Assembly: GCA_030835065.1 (NCBI GenBank)
Contig: JAUQWR010000601.1
Location: 1-6,203 of the forward strand
Source of the DNA: Candidatus Kapaibacterium sp.
Lineage (GTDB): Bacteria; Bacteroidota; Ignavibacteria; Kapaibacteriales; UBA2268
Length of the DNA: 6,203 nucleotides
Direction: 5' to 3'
Both the position numbers and the translations under genes were made by a program. Below the pieces are notes generated by a model. That model searched no databases. It was not told the origin of the DNA and worked only from the letters and a program-made list of their open reading frames with translations. Positions 1-6,203 of this stretch are shown piece by piece. Each line of letters starts with the position of its first letter. Position 1 is the first letter of the stretch.

Positions 1-391
1 TGTATGCAGCTTCGCCACCGACCATAAATGTAGTACCGCCATCATAGCTTAATACTCCGCCACCATCCCATGTCCAGAATGTAACAGCTGCCAATGGACC
101 TACACTCAATCCATTTAATGCAGTTTTGCCTTCTTTAAATGCATCAAGATACCAGCGGTATGATCCACCAATACCTGTAGCCGACCAACTGTCGCTCCAT
201 TTGATATACGAACCAAATATTGTAAATGAATTTTCTGCTGATAATCTGTGTTCGTATGTTAAGTTAATTTTTTTTCCAATAAGGAAATCTAAGGGATCGA
301 CAGAAATATTGCTTGTATATTTCTGGGCTAATGCACTTGATGACATCAAAATCAATGCTGCTAATAACGCTAAAATAGTACGATTTTTCAT
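1..391 (-). CDS. Outer-membrane beta-barrel protein, DUF3575-like (C-terminus off window)
   Basis: The reading frame is open from an ATG at 391-389 to the left edge, giving 130 codons with no stop, so the C-terminal part lies outside the window. Residues 1-22 form a clear signal peptide: basic MKNR, a Leu/Ala/Ile-rich core, and SSSALA ending before Gln23, a signal peptidase I type site. The mature part begins with alternating strand-like segments (NISVDPLDFLIGKKINLTYEHRL, in two pieces: residues 28-39 and 40-50), then Gly/aromatic stretches ending in GGSYRWYLDAF (75-85) and a GP-containing strand near 98-108. This pattern resembles small Bacteroidota outer-membrane barrels of the DUF3575 type, which is an assignment by eye and not a search result. 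The start is supported by AGGAG five bases upstream. It lies 65 bases downstream of the S24 peptidase gene on the same strand and may be co-transcribed with it. Molecular function is unknown. Confidence 0.8.
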   Translation of the reverse strand, partial: MKNRTILALLAALILMSSSALAQKYTSNISVDPLDFLIGKKINLTYEHRLSAENSFTIFGSYIKWSDSWSATGIGGSYRWYLDAFKEGKTALNGLSVGPLAAVTFWTWDGGGVLSYDGGTTFMVGGEAAY

Positions 392-396
392 ACTTT

Positions 397-401
397 CTCC
401 T
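397..401 (-). promoter_or_regulatory. Shine-Dalgarno site for the DUF3575-like gene
   Basis: On the minus strand AGGAG sits five bases before the ATG at 391-389. This is the only textbook Shine-Dalgarno sequence in the window. It fixes the start of the truncated gene, which agrees with the signal peptide beginning at that Met. Confidence 0.75.
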
Positions 402-456
402 AATTAATTCGTGAAAATGAACAATTCAAAAAAATAAAGAGTCTTTTATCTTAATT

Positions 457-1116
457 TTATTTTATCACAGTTTTTATTATATCCCTCACAACGCCGTATA
501 TCTCGAAGTATGAATACTCAGATACCTCAATAGGAGCGTACTTTGGGTTTTCGCTTATAAGTTTAATTTTGCCGTTTTTCTTACAATACTTTTTAACAAA
601 TAGCTCCCCATCTACATTTGCAATCACAATATGATCGTTTTCTGGTTTCATCGCCGTATCAACAATCAATAAGTCACCTTCATTAATCTGGGCATCAATC
701 ATTGAGTCGCCGCTAACGCTGCAAACAACTAAATTCTTTATATCCAATCCTAATATATCGACTAAACTTACATCTTTTGCAAATCCTGCTTCAAAACTAT
801 AATTAGATTTAGCCGCACCAATTGATTGAAATATCAGACTTAACTCTGATTGGCTCATATAATCTAAACGCTTGATATCTACTACTTTCATAGTATATTT
901 CTCCGTTTCGGCACTTTCTATAATTGTATTTGCATCTTTGATCGCAATTTCTATTATATTTGGATTTCTTTCAGTCAATTCATCAAAAAGCAAATCGGCA
1001 ATTCTAAGATTTCGATTACTAAAATGCTCATAAATTAGCATATTGCGATACATTCGATATAGTTTATAATCGCTTTTTGATCTTATGTATTGTTTGCTAT
1101 CCAATACATTTAGCAC
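457..1116 (-). CDS. S24-family self-cleaving peptidase, UmuD/LexA-like, with an unrecognised N-terminal half
   Basis: The protein has 219 residues. Its C-terminal half (about 110-219) matches the UmuD/LexA autoprotease fold: SGDSMIDAQINEGDLLIVD at 135-153, IVIANVDGE at 163-171, FVKKY at 173-177, and a closing YGVVRDIIK strand. The expected catalytic pair is Ser138 and Lys175, 37 residues apart, the same spacing as Ser60 and Lys97 in E. coli UmuD. An Ala110-Gly111 pair followed by Phe lies where UmuD has its Cys-Gly-Phe cleavage site. Members of the family cleave themselves when RecA filaments form, either to activate the error-prone polymerase (UmuD) or to lift repression (LexA). The first 109 residues are Tyr/Arg/Ile/Glu-rich and probably helical, with no helix-turn-helix I can recognise, and they are far longer than the roughly 24-residue UmuD arm. 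The start is GTG (1116-1114), 3 bases after the preceding gene's TAG, suggesting translational coupling; Met22 or Met26 are alternative starts. No umuC is next to it. The fold is certain, the role is not. Confidence 0.92.
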   Translation of the reverse strand: MLNVLDSKQYIRSKSDYKLYRMYRNMLIYEHFSNRNLRIADLLFDELTERNPNIIEIAIKDANTIIESAETEKYTMKVVDIKRLDYMSQSELSLIFQSIGAAKSNYSFEAGFAKDVSLVDILGLDIKNLVVCSVSGDSMIDAQINEGDLLIVDTAMKPENDHIVIANVDGELFVKKYCKKNGKIKLISENPKYAPIEVSEYSYFEIYGVVRDIIKTVIK

Positions 1117-1119
1117 CTT

Positions 1120-2076
1120 CTATTCCATTAAATAAGACAATGTAAAATTGACTCCGTTATAATTCCATGTATTCTTTCCGAATACTCTTCCTTTATAACT
1201 TATTGCTGCTCGAATTTCATCCGACAACTCCATCATAAATTCAGCTCCAATATCAAACCCATCTTCCTGGAGTACTTCTCTATGTGGCGTAAAATTCTTC
1301 AATGAATCCGAATCGCCTAAAGATTTAATATAATTGAAAAGCAATGAAAGCCTAGTGCCTGGCACTGAGCTAATATCAATTCTTGAGTCTAAATTAAATT
1401 TATCCGAAAAATCTTCACTCATTTTGGTATATGAAGGGGCAAATGAAATTTTGAATCCATTTGTACCAACACCAATTCTGGTGCCTATATTAAATGCAAA
1501 TGCACCATCACTTAATATTTCTTTGGCATTAGAACTATCGCTAACTCCCAACTGTCCTTTTTCAGATGATAAAGGAGTCATGATATCAGCAAACACATCT
1601 AAATATATCAAATCATCCAAAACATGGTATTCGTTATATAAACTAATATAATCCAATCTGTTCAGACTTTTTTTAAATCTATCTCTACGCAGACTATATT
1701 TATCGAGAAGATAAGTTTCTTTGAGCGAATACATCGAATAAGACATTGAAAGTTTTGATAATACTTGAGAATTCCAATGATATGTAAAGTAAGGGACAAA
1801 AGTATATTGATTATAGTCGGAAGTATATATTGAATCGAAATAAATTTTTTGATTTACATTATCCCACACAGAATCTTTGCCGGGTCCGTTCAATTTTGTC
1901 TGAAAATCAGAATCTTCGTCGTAAAATCCTGTAGAAGCTCTATTGTAAAAAGATAAGCCAAATTCGAAATGTTTAAATCCGGCTTCTTTTTTAGGTTTTT
2001 TAATTTTAATTGGCTGAGCTTCAACAAAATTGACTGCAAATATTGTTATAAGCACTAATAAAATAATATTTTTCAT
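1120..2076 (-). CDS. Exported protein, probable outer-membrane beta-barrel, unknown family
   Basis: The product has 318 residues with a signal peptide at 1-20 (MKN, hydrophobic core, FVEA ending before Gln21), followed by a short basic stretch at 24-30. After that the chain alternates strand-like, aromatic-rich segments with polar loops: about 37-45, 91-101, 107-116, 144-152, 156-168, 192-204, 207-219, 242-254, 273-284, 288-300 and 307-318. That is roughly eleven or twelve strands, as expected of a mid-sized outer-membrane barrel. The chain ends LSYLME rather than in the usual terminal Phe or Tyr, which is slightly unusual. I recognise no specific family. There is no clear Shine-Dalgarno before the ATG at 2076-2074, which is common in Bacteroidota. 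It probably leads an operon with the S24 peptidase gene 3 bases downstream. Its gene follows manC after a 95-base AT-rich gap. That it is a real exported gene is secure; barrel topology is an inference. Confidence 0.85.
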   Translation of the reverse strand: MKNIILLVLITIFAVNFVEAQPIKIKKPKKEAGFKHFEFGLSFYNRASTGFYDEDSDFQTKLNGPGKDSVWDNVNQKIYFDSIYTSDYNQYTFVPYFTYHWNSQVLSKLSMSYSMYSLKETYLLDKYSLRRDRFKKSLNRLDYISLYNEYHVLDDLIYLDVFADIMTPLSSEKGQLGVSDSSNAKEILSDGAFAFNIGTRIGVGTNGFKISFAPSYTKMSEDFSDKFNLDSRIDISSVPGTRLSLLFNYIKSLGDSDSLKNFTPHREVLQEDGFDIGAEFMMELSDEIRAAISYKGRVFGKNTWNYNGVNFTLSYLME

Positions 2077-2124
2077 TATATTTCATTATCAAGTAATTTT
2101 ACAAAGTATTTAAAATTACAAATA

Positions 2125-2150
2125 AAAATATTTAAAAAAAATAATATTTT
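2125..2150 (-). repeat. A/T-only inverted repeat after manC
   Basis: Eight-base arms AAAATATT (2125-2132) and AATATTTT (2143-2150) are perfect inverse complements around a 10-base loop. They lie 22 bases past the manC stop in the 95-base gap before the next gene. On the minus strand the loop and what follows are T-rich, so this could be a weak terminator or processing signal. With no G:C pairs the hairpin would be unstable, and such repeats arise easily by chance in DNA this AT-rich. The rest of the gap (2077-2171) shows no convincing promoter. Confidence 0.3.
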
Positions 2151-2171
2151 GAGAATGGCATGCAAAAATAA

Positions 2172-3257
2172 TTAGTACACTTTGATTTGCTTTTTACGCA
2201 TTAGATCTACTAAGTCTTGTACTTTATCTGTTTGTCCTCTTTTGCAAATAAGCAGCGAATCGTCAGAATCTACCACCACAACGTCATTCATACCGATAAT
2301 ACTAATCATTCTACCACCTGAAATAACCAAGCTGCCGCTGGTATTCATAGACAATATATCACCATGGATTACATTATCTTTTGCATCTTTTAGAGAAATG
2401 CGGTAGAGTTCGTCCCAAGTACCCAAATCAGTCCAGGAAAACGAAGCTTGGACTACGTAGACGTTGTCCGCTTTTTCCAAAATTCCATAATCAATAGAAA
2501 TCGGATTGAGCATTTTATAAATTCTTTCGAGCTCTTCATTAAATTTTTCTTGGCTCACGAAATTTCGAAGATTCATAAACTGTTCGAAATAGAAAGGTAG
2601 ATATTTTTCGAAAGCTTGACGGAAAGAATCCATACTAAGAATAAAAATACCGCTATTCCAAACAAAGTCGCCGGACTCAATAAAGCGCGAAGCAGTAGCA
2701 GCATCGGGTTTTTCTGCAAAAGTCTTACAATGGCGTACTCCATCATCATACAAGCGAGCCAATTCTTGTCTGTCTTCATCCACCTGAATATACCCGAACT
2801 GAGTTTCGGGGCGGGTCGGAGTGATACCAATAGTAACAAAGCCTTTAGTGATTGCTGCAGTTTCGCACGCAAGATCAATACTATTAGAAAATTCGCCGAA
2901 ATTATGAATCACCTGATCTGAAGGGAAAGCCACCATAATAGTATCTTGGCTATACTTAGATGATAGAGCAGAATAAACAAGCCCGAGAGCGGGAGCAGTG
3001 GATCTGCCAAAAGGTTCGACAAGTATATTATTAACAGGAATTTCAGGTATTTGTTCTTTCAAAAGATTTGCATAAGCATCGTTGACGACAAAATAAATAT
3101 CCTCGATAGGGAATAATTTTTTAGTACGTTCGAAAGTATTTTGAATCATAGTACCGTCGCCGGTAAGATGAATAAAATTTTTAGGACTTTTTTCAGTACT
3201 TTTGGGCCAGAAGCGCGAACCAAGCCCGCCAGCCATAATAACAGCAAATCTTTTCAT
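2172..3257 (-). CDS. manC: Mannose-1-phosphate guanylyltransferase (GDP-mannose synthesis)
   Basis: This enzyme joins mannose 1-phosphate and GTP to make GDP-mannose and pyrophosphate in the cytoplasm, supplying mannose, fucose or rhamnose-type sugars for surface polysaccharides and glycoproteins. The 361 residues carry the family motifs in order: the nucleotide-binding loop AGGLGSRFWPKS (9-20), LVEPFGRSTAPA (79-90), the metal-site FPSD (111-114), PTRPETQFGYI (147-157), FAEKPD (180-185), WNSGIF (200-205), ISIDYGILEK (253-262) and FSWTDLGTWDEL (273-284). The length fits the single-domain type without the fused phosphomannose isomerase domain. His is usual after the FPSD/PAD aspartate; here it is Gln115. 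I chose ATG 3257-3255 over an adjacent in-frame TTG (3260-3258) because TAGG lies six bases upstream of the ATG. It has its own predicted promoter and stands alone between two terminator-like elements. The gene is visibly richer in GC than the large gene upstream. Confidence 0.95.
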   Translation of the reverse strand: MKRFAVIMAGGLGSRFWPKSTEKSPKNFIHLTGDGTMIQNTFERTKKLFPIEDIYFVVNDAYANLLKEQIPEIPVNNILVEPFGRSTAPALGLVYSALSSKYSQDTIMVAFPSDQVIHNFGEFSNSIDLACETAAITKGFVTIGITPTRPETQFGYIQVDEDRQELARLYDDGVRHCKTFAEKPDAATASRFIESGDFVWNSGIFILSMDSFRQAFEKYLPFYFEQFMNLRNFVSQEKFNEELERIYKMLNPISIDYGILEKADNVYVVQASFSWTDLGTWDELYRISLKDAKDNVIHGDILSMNTSGSLVISGGRMISIIGMNDVVVVDSDDSLLICKRGQTDKVQDLVDLMRKKQIKVY

Positions 3258-3294
3258 CAAAAACCTATTCGAAAAAATTCAAAAACCACAAGTT

Positions 3295-3325
3295 CAAAAA
3301 TAGCAGAAATTGTGGAATAATTAAA
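3295..3325 (-). promoter_or_regulatory. Bacteroidota-type promoter for manC
   Basis: On the minus strand TATTTTTG (3302-3295) matches the Bacteroidota -7 consensus TAnnTTTG exactly. Nineteen bases upstream lies TTTA (3325-3322), one mismatch from the TTTG of the -33 box. Transcription would begin near 3289, leaving a leader of about 30 bases before the manC ATG. The promoter sits between the preceding gene's terminator and manC, the position expected. It is predicted by motif only, and T-rich sequence raises the chance of a random match. Confidence 0.5.
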
Positions 3326-3340
3326 TTAATAAATTGCTAA

Positions 3341-3369
3341 TAAAAAGAAAGCCCGATTATCTCGGGCTT
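3341..3369 (-). terminator. Intrinsic terminator of the large surface-protein gene
   Basis: The arms AAGCCCGA (3349-3356) and TCGGGCTT (3362-3369) pair perfectly over 8 base pairs, five of them G:C, around a 5-base loop. On the minus strand the stem is followed by TCTTTTTA. It begins four bases after the TAG at 3376-3374, so it ends the transcript of the large gene and separates it from manC. Confidence 0.9.
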
Positions 3370-3373
3370 AATT

Positions 3374-6203
3374 CTATTTATTGAGTATTATTTGATATTG
3401 CTTATCTGCAATTAAATAGTAAACTCCATTCTCAAGCTTAGTAACATCTAAATTCAGAATATTTCGATATTGCTCACCATCTTTAATACTTTCAATGTAA
3501 TAATTTATTTCATCTATATTATTACCTAATACATCTCTAATTTGGATAGTATTATTATATTGTGGTGTATAATATATAAGTGTAACCTTTCCAGTGCTGG
3601 GATTTGGATAAGGATACTGTATTTCAGAAACGTAACTTTTTGTGCTTCCTTTCACTATCTGACCGCACTTGGATTCTCCACTATACTCATTTTCTATCCC
3701 CAATCCTTTTAGTCGAATAAATATTTCAGAACATCCGTTTTTGATTAATAATGAATCTAATACATTTGTCATACTATTAGGCATACATACAACATCAATC
3801 TCGATAATATCTCCAGGCTTTAATGTTGTAGGAATTTGATTCATTGGGATAGAAAAATGAATTTTCTGAAAAACATATATCGAATCTAAAACAAAATCTC
3901 TAGAAGATTGATTTTGAAGTTTCAATTTCATAGTCTTTGAATTTGTAATATGAATTGAATCGAAATTCAAATACCTATTGGAGTCTAATACTGTCAATAA
4001 TTTCAAAAATTCACCACTTGCACGTAGTATATTTTTGTAGTTTTGAGAAGTATTCGATGAGTTCAAAACATCAATTGAATAAGTTCCATCAAAGTTGTTA
4101 TCAATTAATTCTAAAGTAACATAAACCTCATTATTTGGTAATGATGATTCGATAACCATTTTCACATTATTACTTTCTTTATTAAGGTTTACAGATAATA
4201 TTTTTGATTGTGAAGACAACTTAATTTTAACTTTTTCACAATTATTTGAAACTTCATTAATACTAATTCCATTTTTCGATCCTAACCCGCGCAAAGCAAA
4301 CCCATACTTATCACAATCATCAAATAAATATAGAGAGTCGGTAAAAACACCTTCTTGATTTGGTAAGAAACACAAGGTTACATCTATAGATTCTTTTGGA
4401 TTAATTTTAAACGGTAAAGCCAAATTCTTCAATTTAAAGTTTTGACCTTTTAAAAAATTAAAATTATTTACTGTTAAAATAAATTCGCGTTTATTAGTAA
4501 TTTTGATTGTATAACAATTAGAATCATTAACTGCTACAGTTTTAAAATCAAATTCTCCATTGCTCTGGATAGAAGAACTTGTACTAATATTGTTTCTTTT
4601 TGAAAATACTTTAGCTTTAAAGTTAATTGTTTTTTTCGAACTATTCAATACATCAATAGAATAAATTCCATCGATACTTGAATCTAATAGTTCAATAATT
4701 ACAAATACATCTTTATTAGGAAGAGCCGTCTCTAAAGTCATTTTTACATTTTTACTTTCGCTGTTTAATGAGACTTTTTCTATGTCTGATTCTGAACTTA
4801 GCTTTAACCTTATCTTTTCGCAATCATTTAAAACAGTTGAAATATTGATATCATTCTTTTTTCCTAAACCTGTTACTGGAATTAAATATTTTGTACATTC
4901 ATCTTCGAAAAATAATGAGTCATTAAGTTCACCTTCTTTATCAGGTACAAAACATAATGTAATATCCTCAAATTGATTTGATTGGATAGTAAATGGCAAT
5001 TTCAAACCTTTAACTATATATGAACTTCCATTTTTAAATTTTAATGTTGACACTTTAATAGGATAACTCTTTGTATTTATTATTTTCAGAGTATAACAAC
5101 CTGAATCACCTACAGAAATTATTTTAAAGTTTAATATACCATAATCATTAATTACAGAACTTGTTTTTAGTCCATTTAGTTTTGAATAAATTGAATCACT
5201 AAATATTTTGCTCGAGCCATCTTCATTGACCACAATAAACTTATAAAATCCATTTAGTAGTGGATTGACTAATTTTATTTTAATATTTGCTAATTTACTT
5301 GGCAAATTAAAAATATCAAATTTTACATTAGATGATCCTACAACCATATCAACTTTTGAAATTGTATTTGTTGAACTAATTTCTAACTCGATTTCATCAC
5401 AACCAGTATTTAGATTTTTTACAACTGTATTTGTAGCTTCAAATTCATCTAAAACTTCAATCGTTTTCAAAGATTTTGTATAAACATTATTGCAGCCACC
5501 AATTGCGAAAATTTTTACTTTACCTGTTTTAAAATAGATAGGAACAATTATTGGAACTGATCTCGGTGTATTTAAAGAAGGGCCAAATCTAATCTCCCCA
5601 GTCTTTAAATTAAGAACTTCTGTACTAGCTTCATCTTGAACTTTTTCATTAAATCCTCCAATGATCATCAATGAATCCATATTCCAAAATGCTTGGCCAT
5701 GCCAAATACGTGAAATCTTTGTTTGACCGATATTGTTAAATTCACCATCATTTTCCTGATAAATATAATTAGAATTATTTAGAGGACCGTAATCTTCAAT
5801 ACTACCATTTGAAACAATTAAATTATTATTAAAGTCTCTAGTAACAGTTGGATTTTGTACTTTATCTAATAAATTTGAATAACTTGACCATAAATTATTA
5901 TTTAAATCATAACAGTATACAACATTATCCCTATATGAATTTGTTCCTCCATGTCTATATCCAAAATGTACCATTTTACCATTTTTTAATTTATGCACAG
6001 AACCACAAGTAGAAACCTGATGGAAATTTGCTATCGCTCTACTTTTTCCAGTTTTAATATTAAATATTTCTCCATCAACCATTCCATCGCTATAAGCATC
6101 TTTTCTTCCTCCAACAATCAGAATCTCTTCATCATTGATAAAATCGGCAGCAACTTGTAATCTTGGTTTAAGCATTTTTCCTATAATTTGCCAAGTATTT
6201 GAT
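3374..6203 (-). CDS. Secreted kelch-propeller protein with Ig-like repeats and T9SS sorting domain (N-terminus off window)
   Basis: The frame is open from the right edge to TAG at 3376-3374. Nine codons precede the first in-window ATG (6175-6173) without a stop and read SNTWQIIGK, a kelch-type blade ending, so the true start and any signal peptide lie outside. Numbering from that ATG (933 residues), about 1-245 is a beta-propeller with at least five kelch-like blades, marked by ILIVGG (18-23), MVHFGYRHGG (68-77), LIVSNG (119-124), LMIIGG (169-174) and IFAIGG (222-227). Residues 259-829 are three tandem units of about 194 residues, each a module starting at Cys259, Cys452 or Cys646 followed by a choice-of-anchor-D-like Ig domain ending in GLG. 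Residues about 853-933 are a T9SS type A sorting domain (YPYPNPSTGKV, RDVLGN, LENGVYYLI). T9SS cargo crosses the outer membrane and is released or anchored to the surface. The chain is rich in Asn, Ser, Lys and Ile. The ligand or activity is unknown; no enzymatic residues stand out, and a binding or adhesion role is only a guess. Confidence 0.93.
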   Translation of the reverse strand, partial: SNTWQIIGKMLKPRLQVAADFINDEEILIVGGRKDAYSDGMVDGEIFNIKTGKSRAIANFHQVSTCGSVHKLKNGKMVHFGYRHGGTNSYRDNVVYCYDLNNNLWSSYSNLLDKVQNPTVTRDFNNNLIVSNGSIEDYGPLNNSNYIYQENDGEFNNIGQTKISRIWHGQAFWNMDSLMIIGGFNEKVQDEASTEVLNLKTGEIRFGPSLNTPRSVPIIVPIYFKTGKVKIFAIGGCNNVYTKSLKTIEVLDEFEATNTVVKNLNTGCDEIELEISSTNTISKVDMVVGSSNVKFDIFNLPSKLANIKIKLVNPLLNGFYKFIVVNEDGSSKIFSDSIYSKLNGLKTSSVINDYGILNFKIISVGDSGCYTLKIINTKSYPIKVSTLKFKNGSSYIVKGLKLPFTIQSNQFEDITLCFVPDKEGELNDSLFFEDECTKYLIPVTGLGKKNDINISTVLNDCEKIRLKLSSESDIEKVSLNSESKNVKMTLETALPNKDVFVIIELLDSSIDGIYSIDVLNSSKKTINFKAKVFSKRNNISTSSSIQSNGEFDFKTVAVNDSNCYTIKITNKREFILTVNNFNFLKGQNFKLKNLALPFKINPKESIDVTLCFLPNQEGVFTDSLYLFDDCDKYGFALRGLGSKNGISINEVSNNCEKVKIKLSSQSKILSVNLNKESNNVKMVIESSLPNNEVYVTLELIDNNFDGTYSIDVLNSSNTSQNYKNILRASGEFLKLLTVLDSNRYLNFDSIHITNSKTMKLKLQNQSSRDFVLDSIYVFQKIHFSIPMNQIPTTLKPGDIIEIDVVCMPNSMTNVLDSLLIKNGCSEIFIRLKGLGIENEYSGESKCGQIVKGSTKSYVSEIQYPYPNPSTGKVTLIYYTPQYNNTIQIRDVLGNNIDEINYYIESIKDGEQYRNILNLDVTKLENGVYYLIADKQYQIILNK
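3689..5401 (-). repeat. Three tandem 194-residue protein repeats inside the surface protein
   Basis: Matching landmarks recur at a constant step: Cys259, Cys452, Cys646; the LPF motifs at 393 and 587; Cys408, Cys602, Cys797; and GLG at 436, 630, 824. Units run roughly 5401-4823, 4822-4241 and 4240-3689. Units 1 and 2 are closest in layout. Unit 3 is remodelled: its linker before the Ig-like domain is about 13 residues shorter and the domain itself about 15 longer, so the overall period is kept. The similarity is in the protein; the DNA copies have diverged. Confidence 0.85.

Noticed and set aside
126..407. Plus-strand open frame of 93 codons
   Set aside because: It lies antisense to the signal-peptide-bearing gene on the minus strand, has no recognisable domain, and the minus-strand reading is far more convincing.
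396..432. Possible promoter ahead of the DUF3575-like gene (TTTG, 20 bases, TAATTAGG)
   Set aside because: The -7 candidate overlaps the Shine-Dalgarno site and lacks the TTTG core, so it cannot serve as written.
427..447. Possible terminator after the S24 gene (AAAG, 3-base loop, CTTT, then a T run on the minus strand)
   Set aside because: A 4-base-pair, mostly A:T stem is too weak to support a terminator call, even with the T tract next to it.
457..1116. Calling the S24 gene lexA
   Set aside because: No winged helix-turn-helix is visible in the N-terminal half, and I saw no SOS-type inverted repeat upstream that would indicate autoregulation.
1334..1651. Plus-strand open frame of 105 codons
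   Set aside because: It is a shadow of the exported barrel gene; no family features.
2077..2171. Promoter for the barrel/S24 pair
   Set aside because: Several TTTG triplet-like strings occur, but none gives TAnnTTTG with a -33 box at 19-21 bases.
2573..2921. Two overlapping open frames of 101 codons, one on each strand
   Set aside because: Both fall inside manC, whose motifs are intact throughout, so these are frame shadows.

Overview
The window looks like part of a low-GC genome from the Bacteroidota or a related phylum such as Ignavibacteriota or Kapabacteria. The support is a C-terminal type IX secretion (T9SS) sorting domain, a Bacteroidota-style promoter (TTTA-N19-TAnnTTTG) ahead of one gene, and two signal-peptide-bearing outer-membrane barrel candidates. 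The exact lineage cannot be fixed from this sequence. All five genes lie on the minus strand, so transcription runs from high to low coordinates. No RNA genes, insertion sequences, CRISPR arrays or attachment sites were seen.

Layout in the direction of transcription: (1) 6203-3374 is a large secreted or surface protein whose 5' end lies off the window. It has a kelch-type beta-propeller, then three tandem repeats of about 194 residues (each a cysteine-bearing module plus a choice-of-anchor-D-like Ig domain), then a T9SS type A sorting domain. A strong intrinsic terminator follows its stop codon. (2) 3257-2172 is a single-domain mannose-1-phosphate guanylyltransferase (manC) with its own predicted promoter. 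(3) 2076-1120 is an exported protein, probably an outer-membrane beta-barrel, of unrecognised family. (4) 1116-457 is a UmuD/LexA-type S24 self-cleaving peptidase with an unusual N-terminal half. It starts with GTG only 3 bases after the stop of gene 3. (5) 391 to the left edge is the N-terminal part of a second signal-peptide-bearing barrel protein resembling DUF3575-type proteins.

Functionally the window is mainly about the cell envelope: a T9SS cargo protein, GDP-mannose supply for surface glycans, and two outer-membrane proteins. The S24 peptidase is the exception. It keeps the Ala-Gly cleavage site and the Ser/Lys catalytic dyad of UmuD, but about 110 residues precede the cleavage site with no visible helix-turn-helix, and no umuC is adjacent. 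Its tight coupling to a barrel gene is the least expected arrangement here. The manC gene is clearly richer in GC than the surface-protein gene. Nothing seen amounts to a clearly new multi-gene system; the S24 protein and the 194-residue repeat array deserve the closest look.
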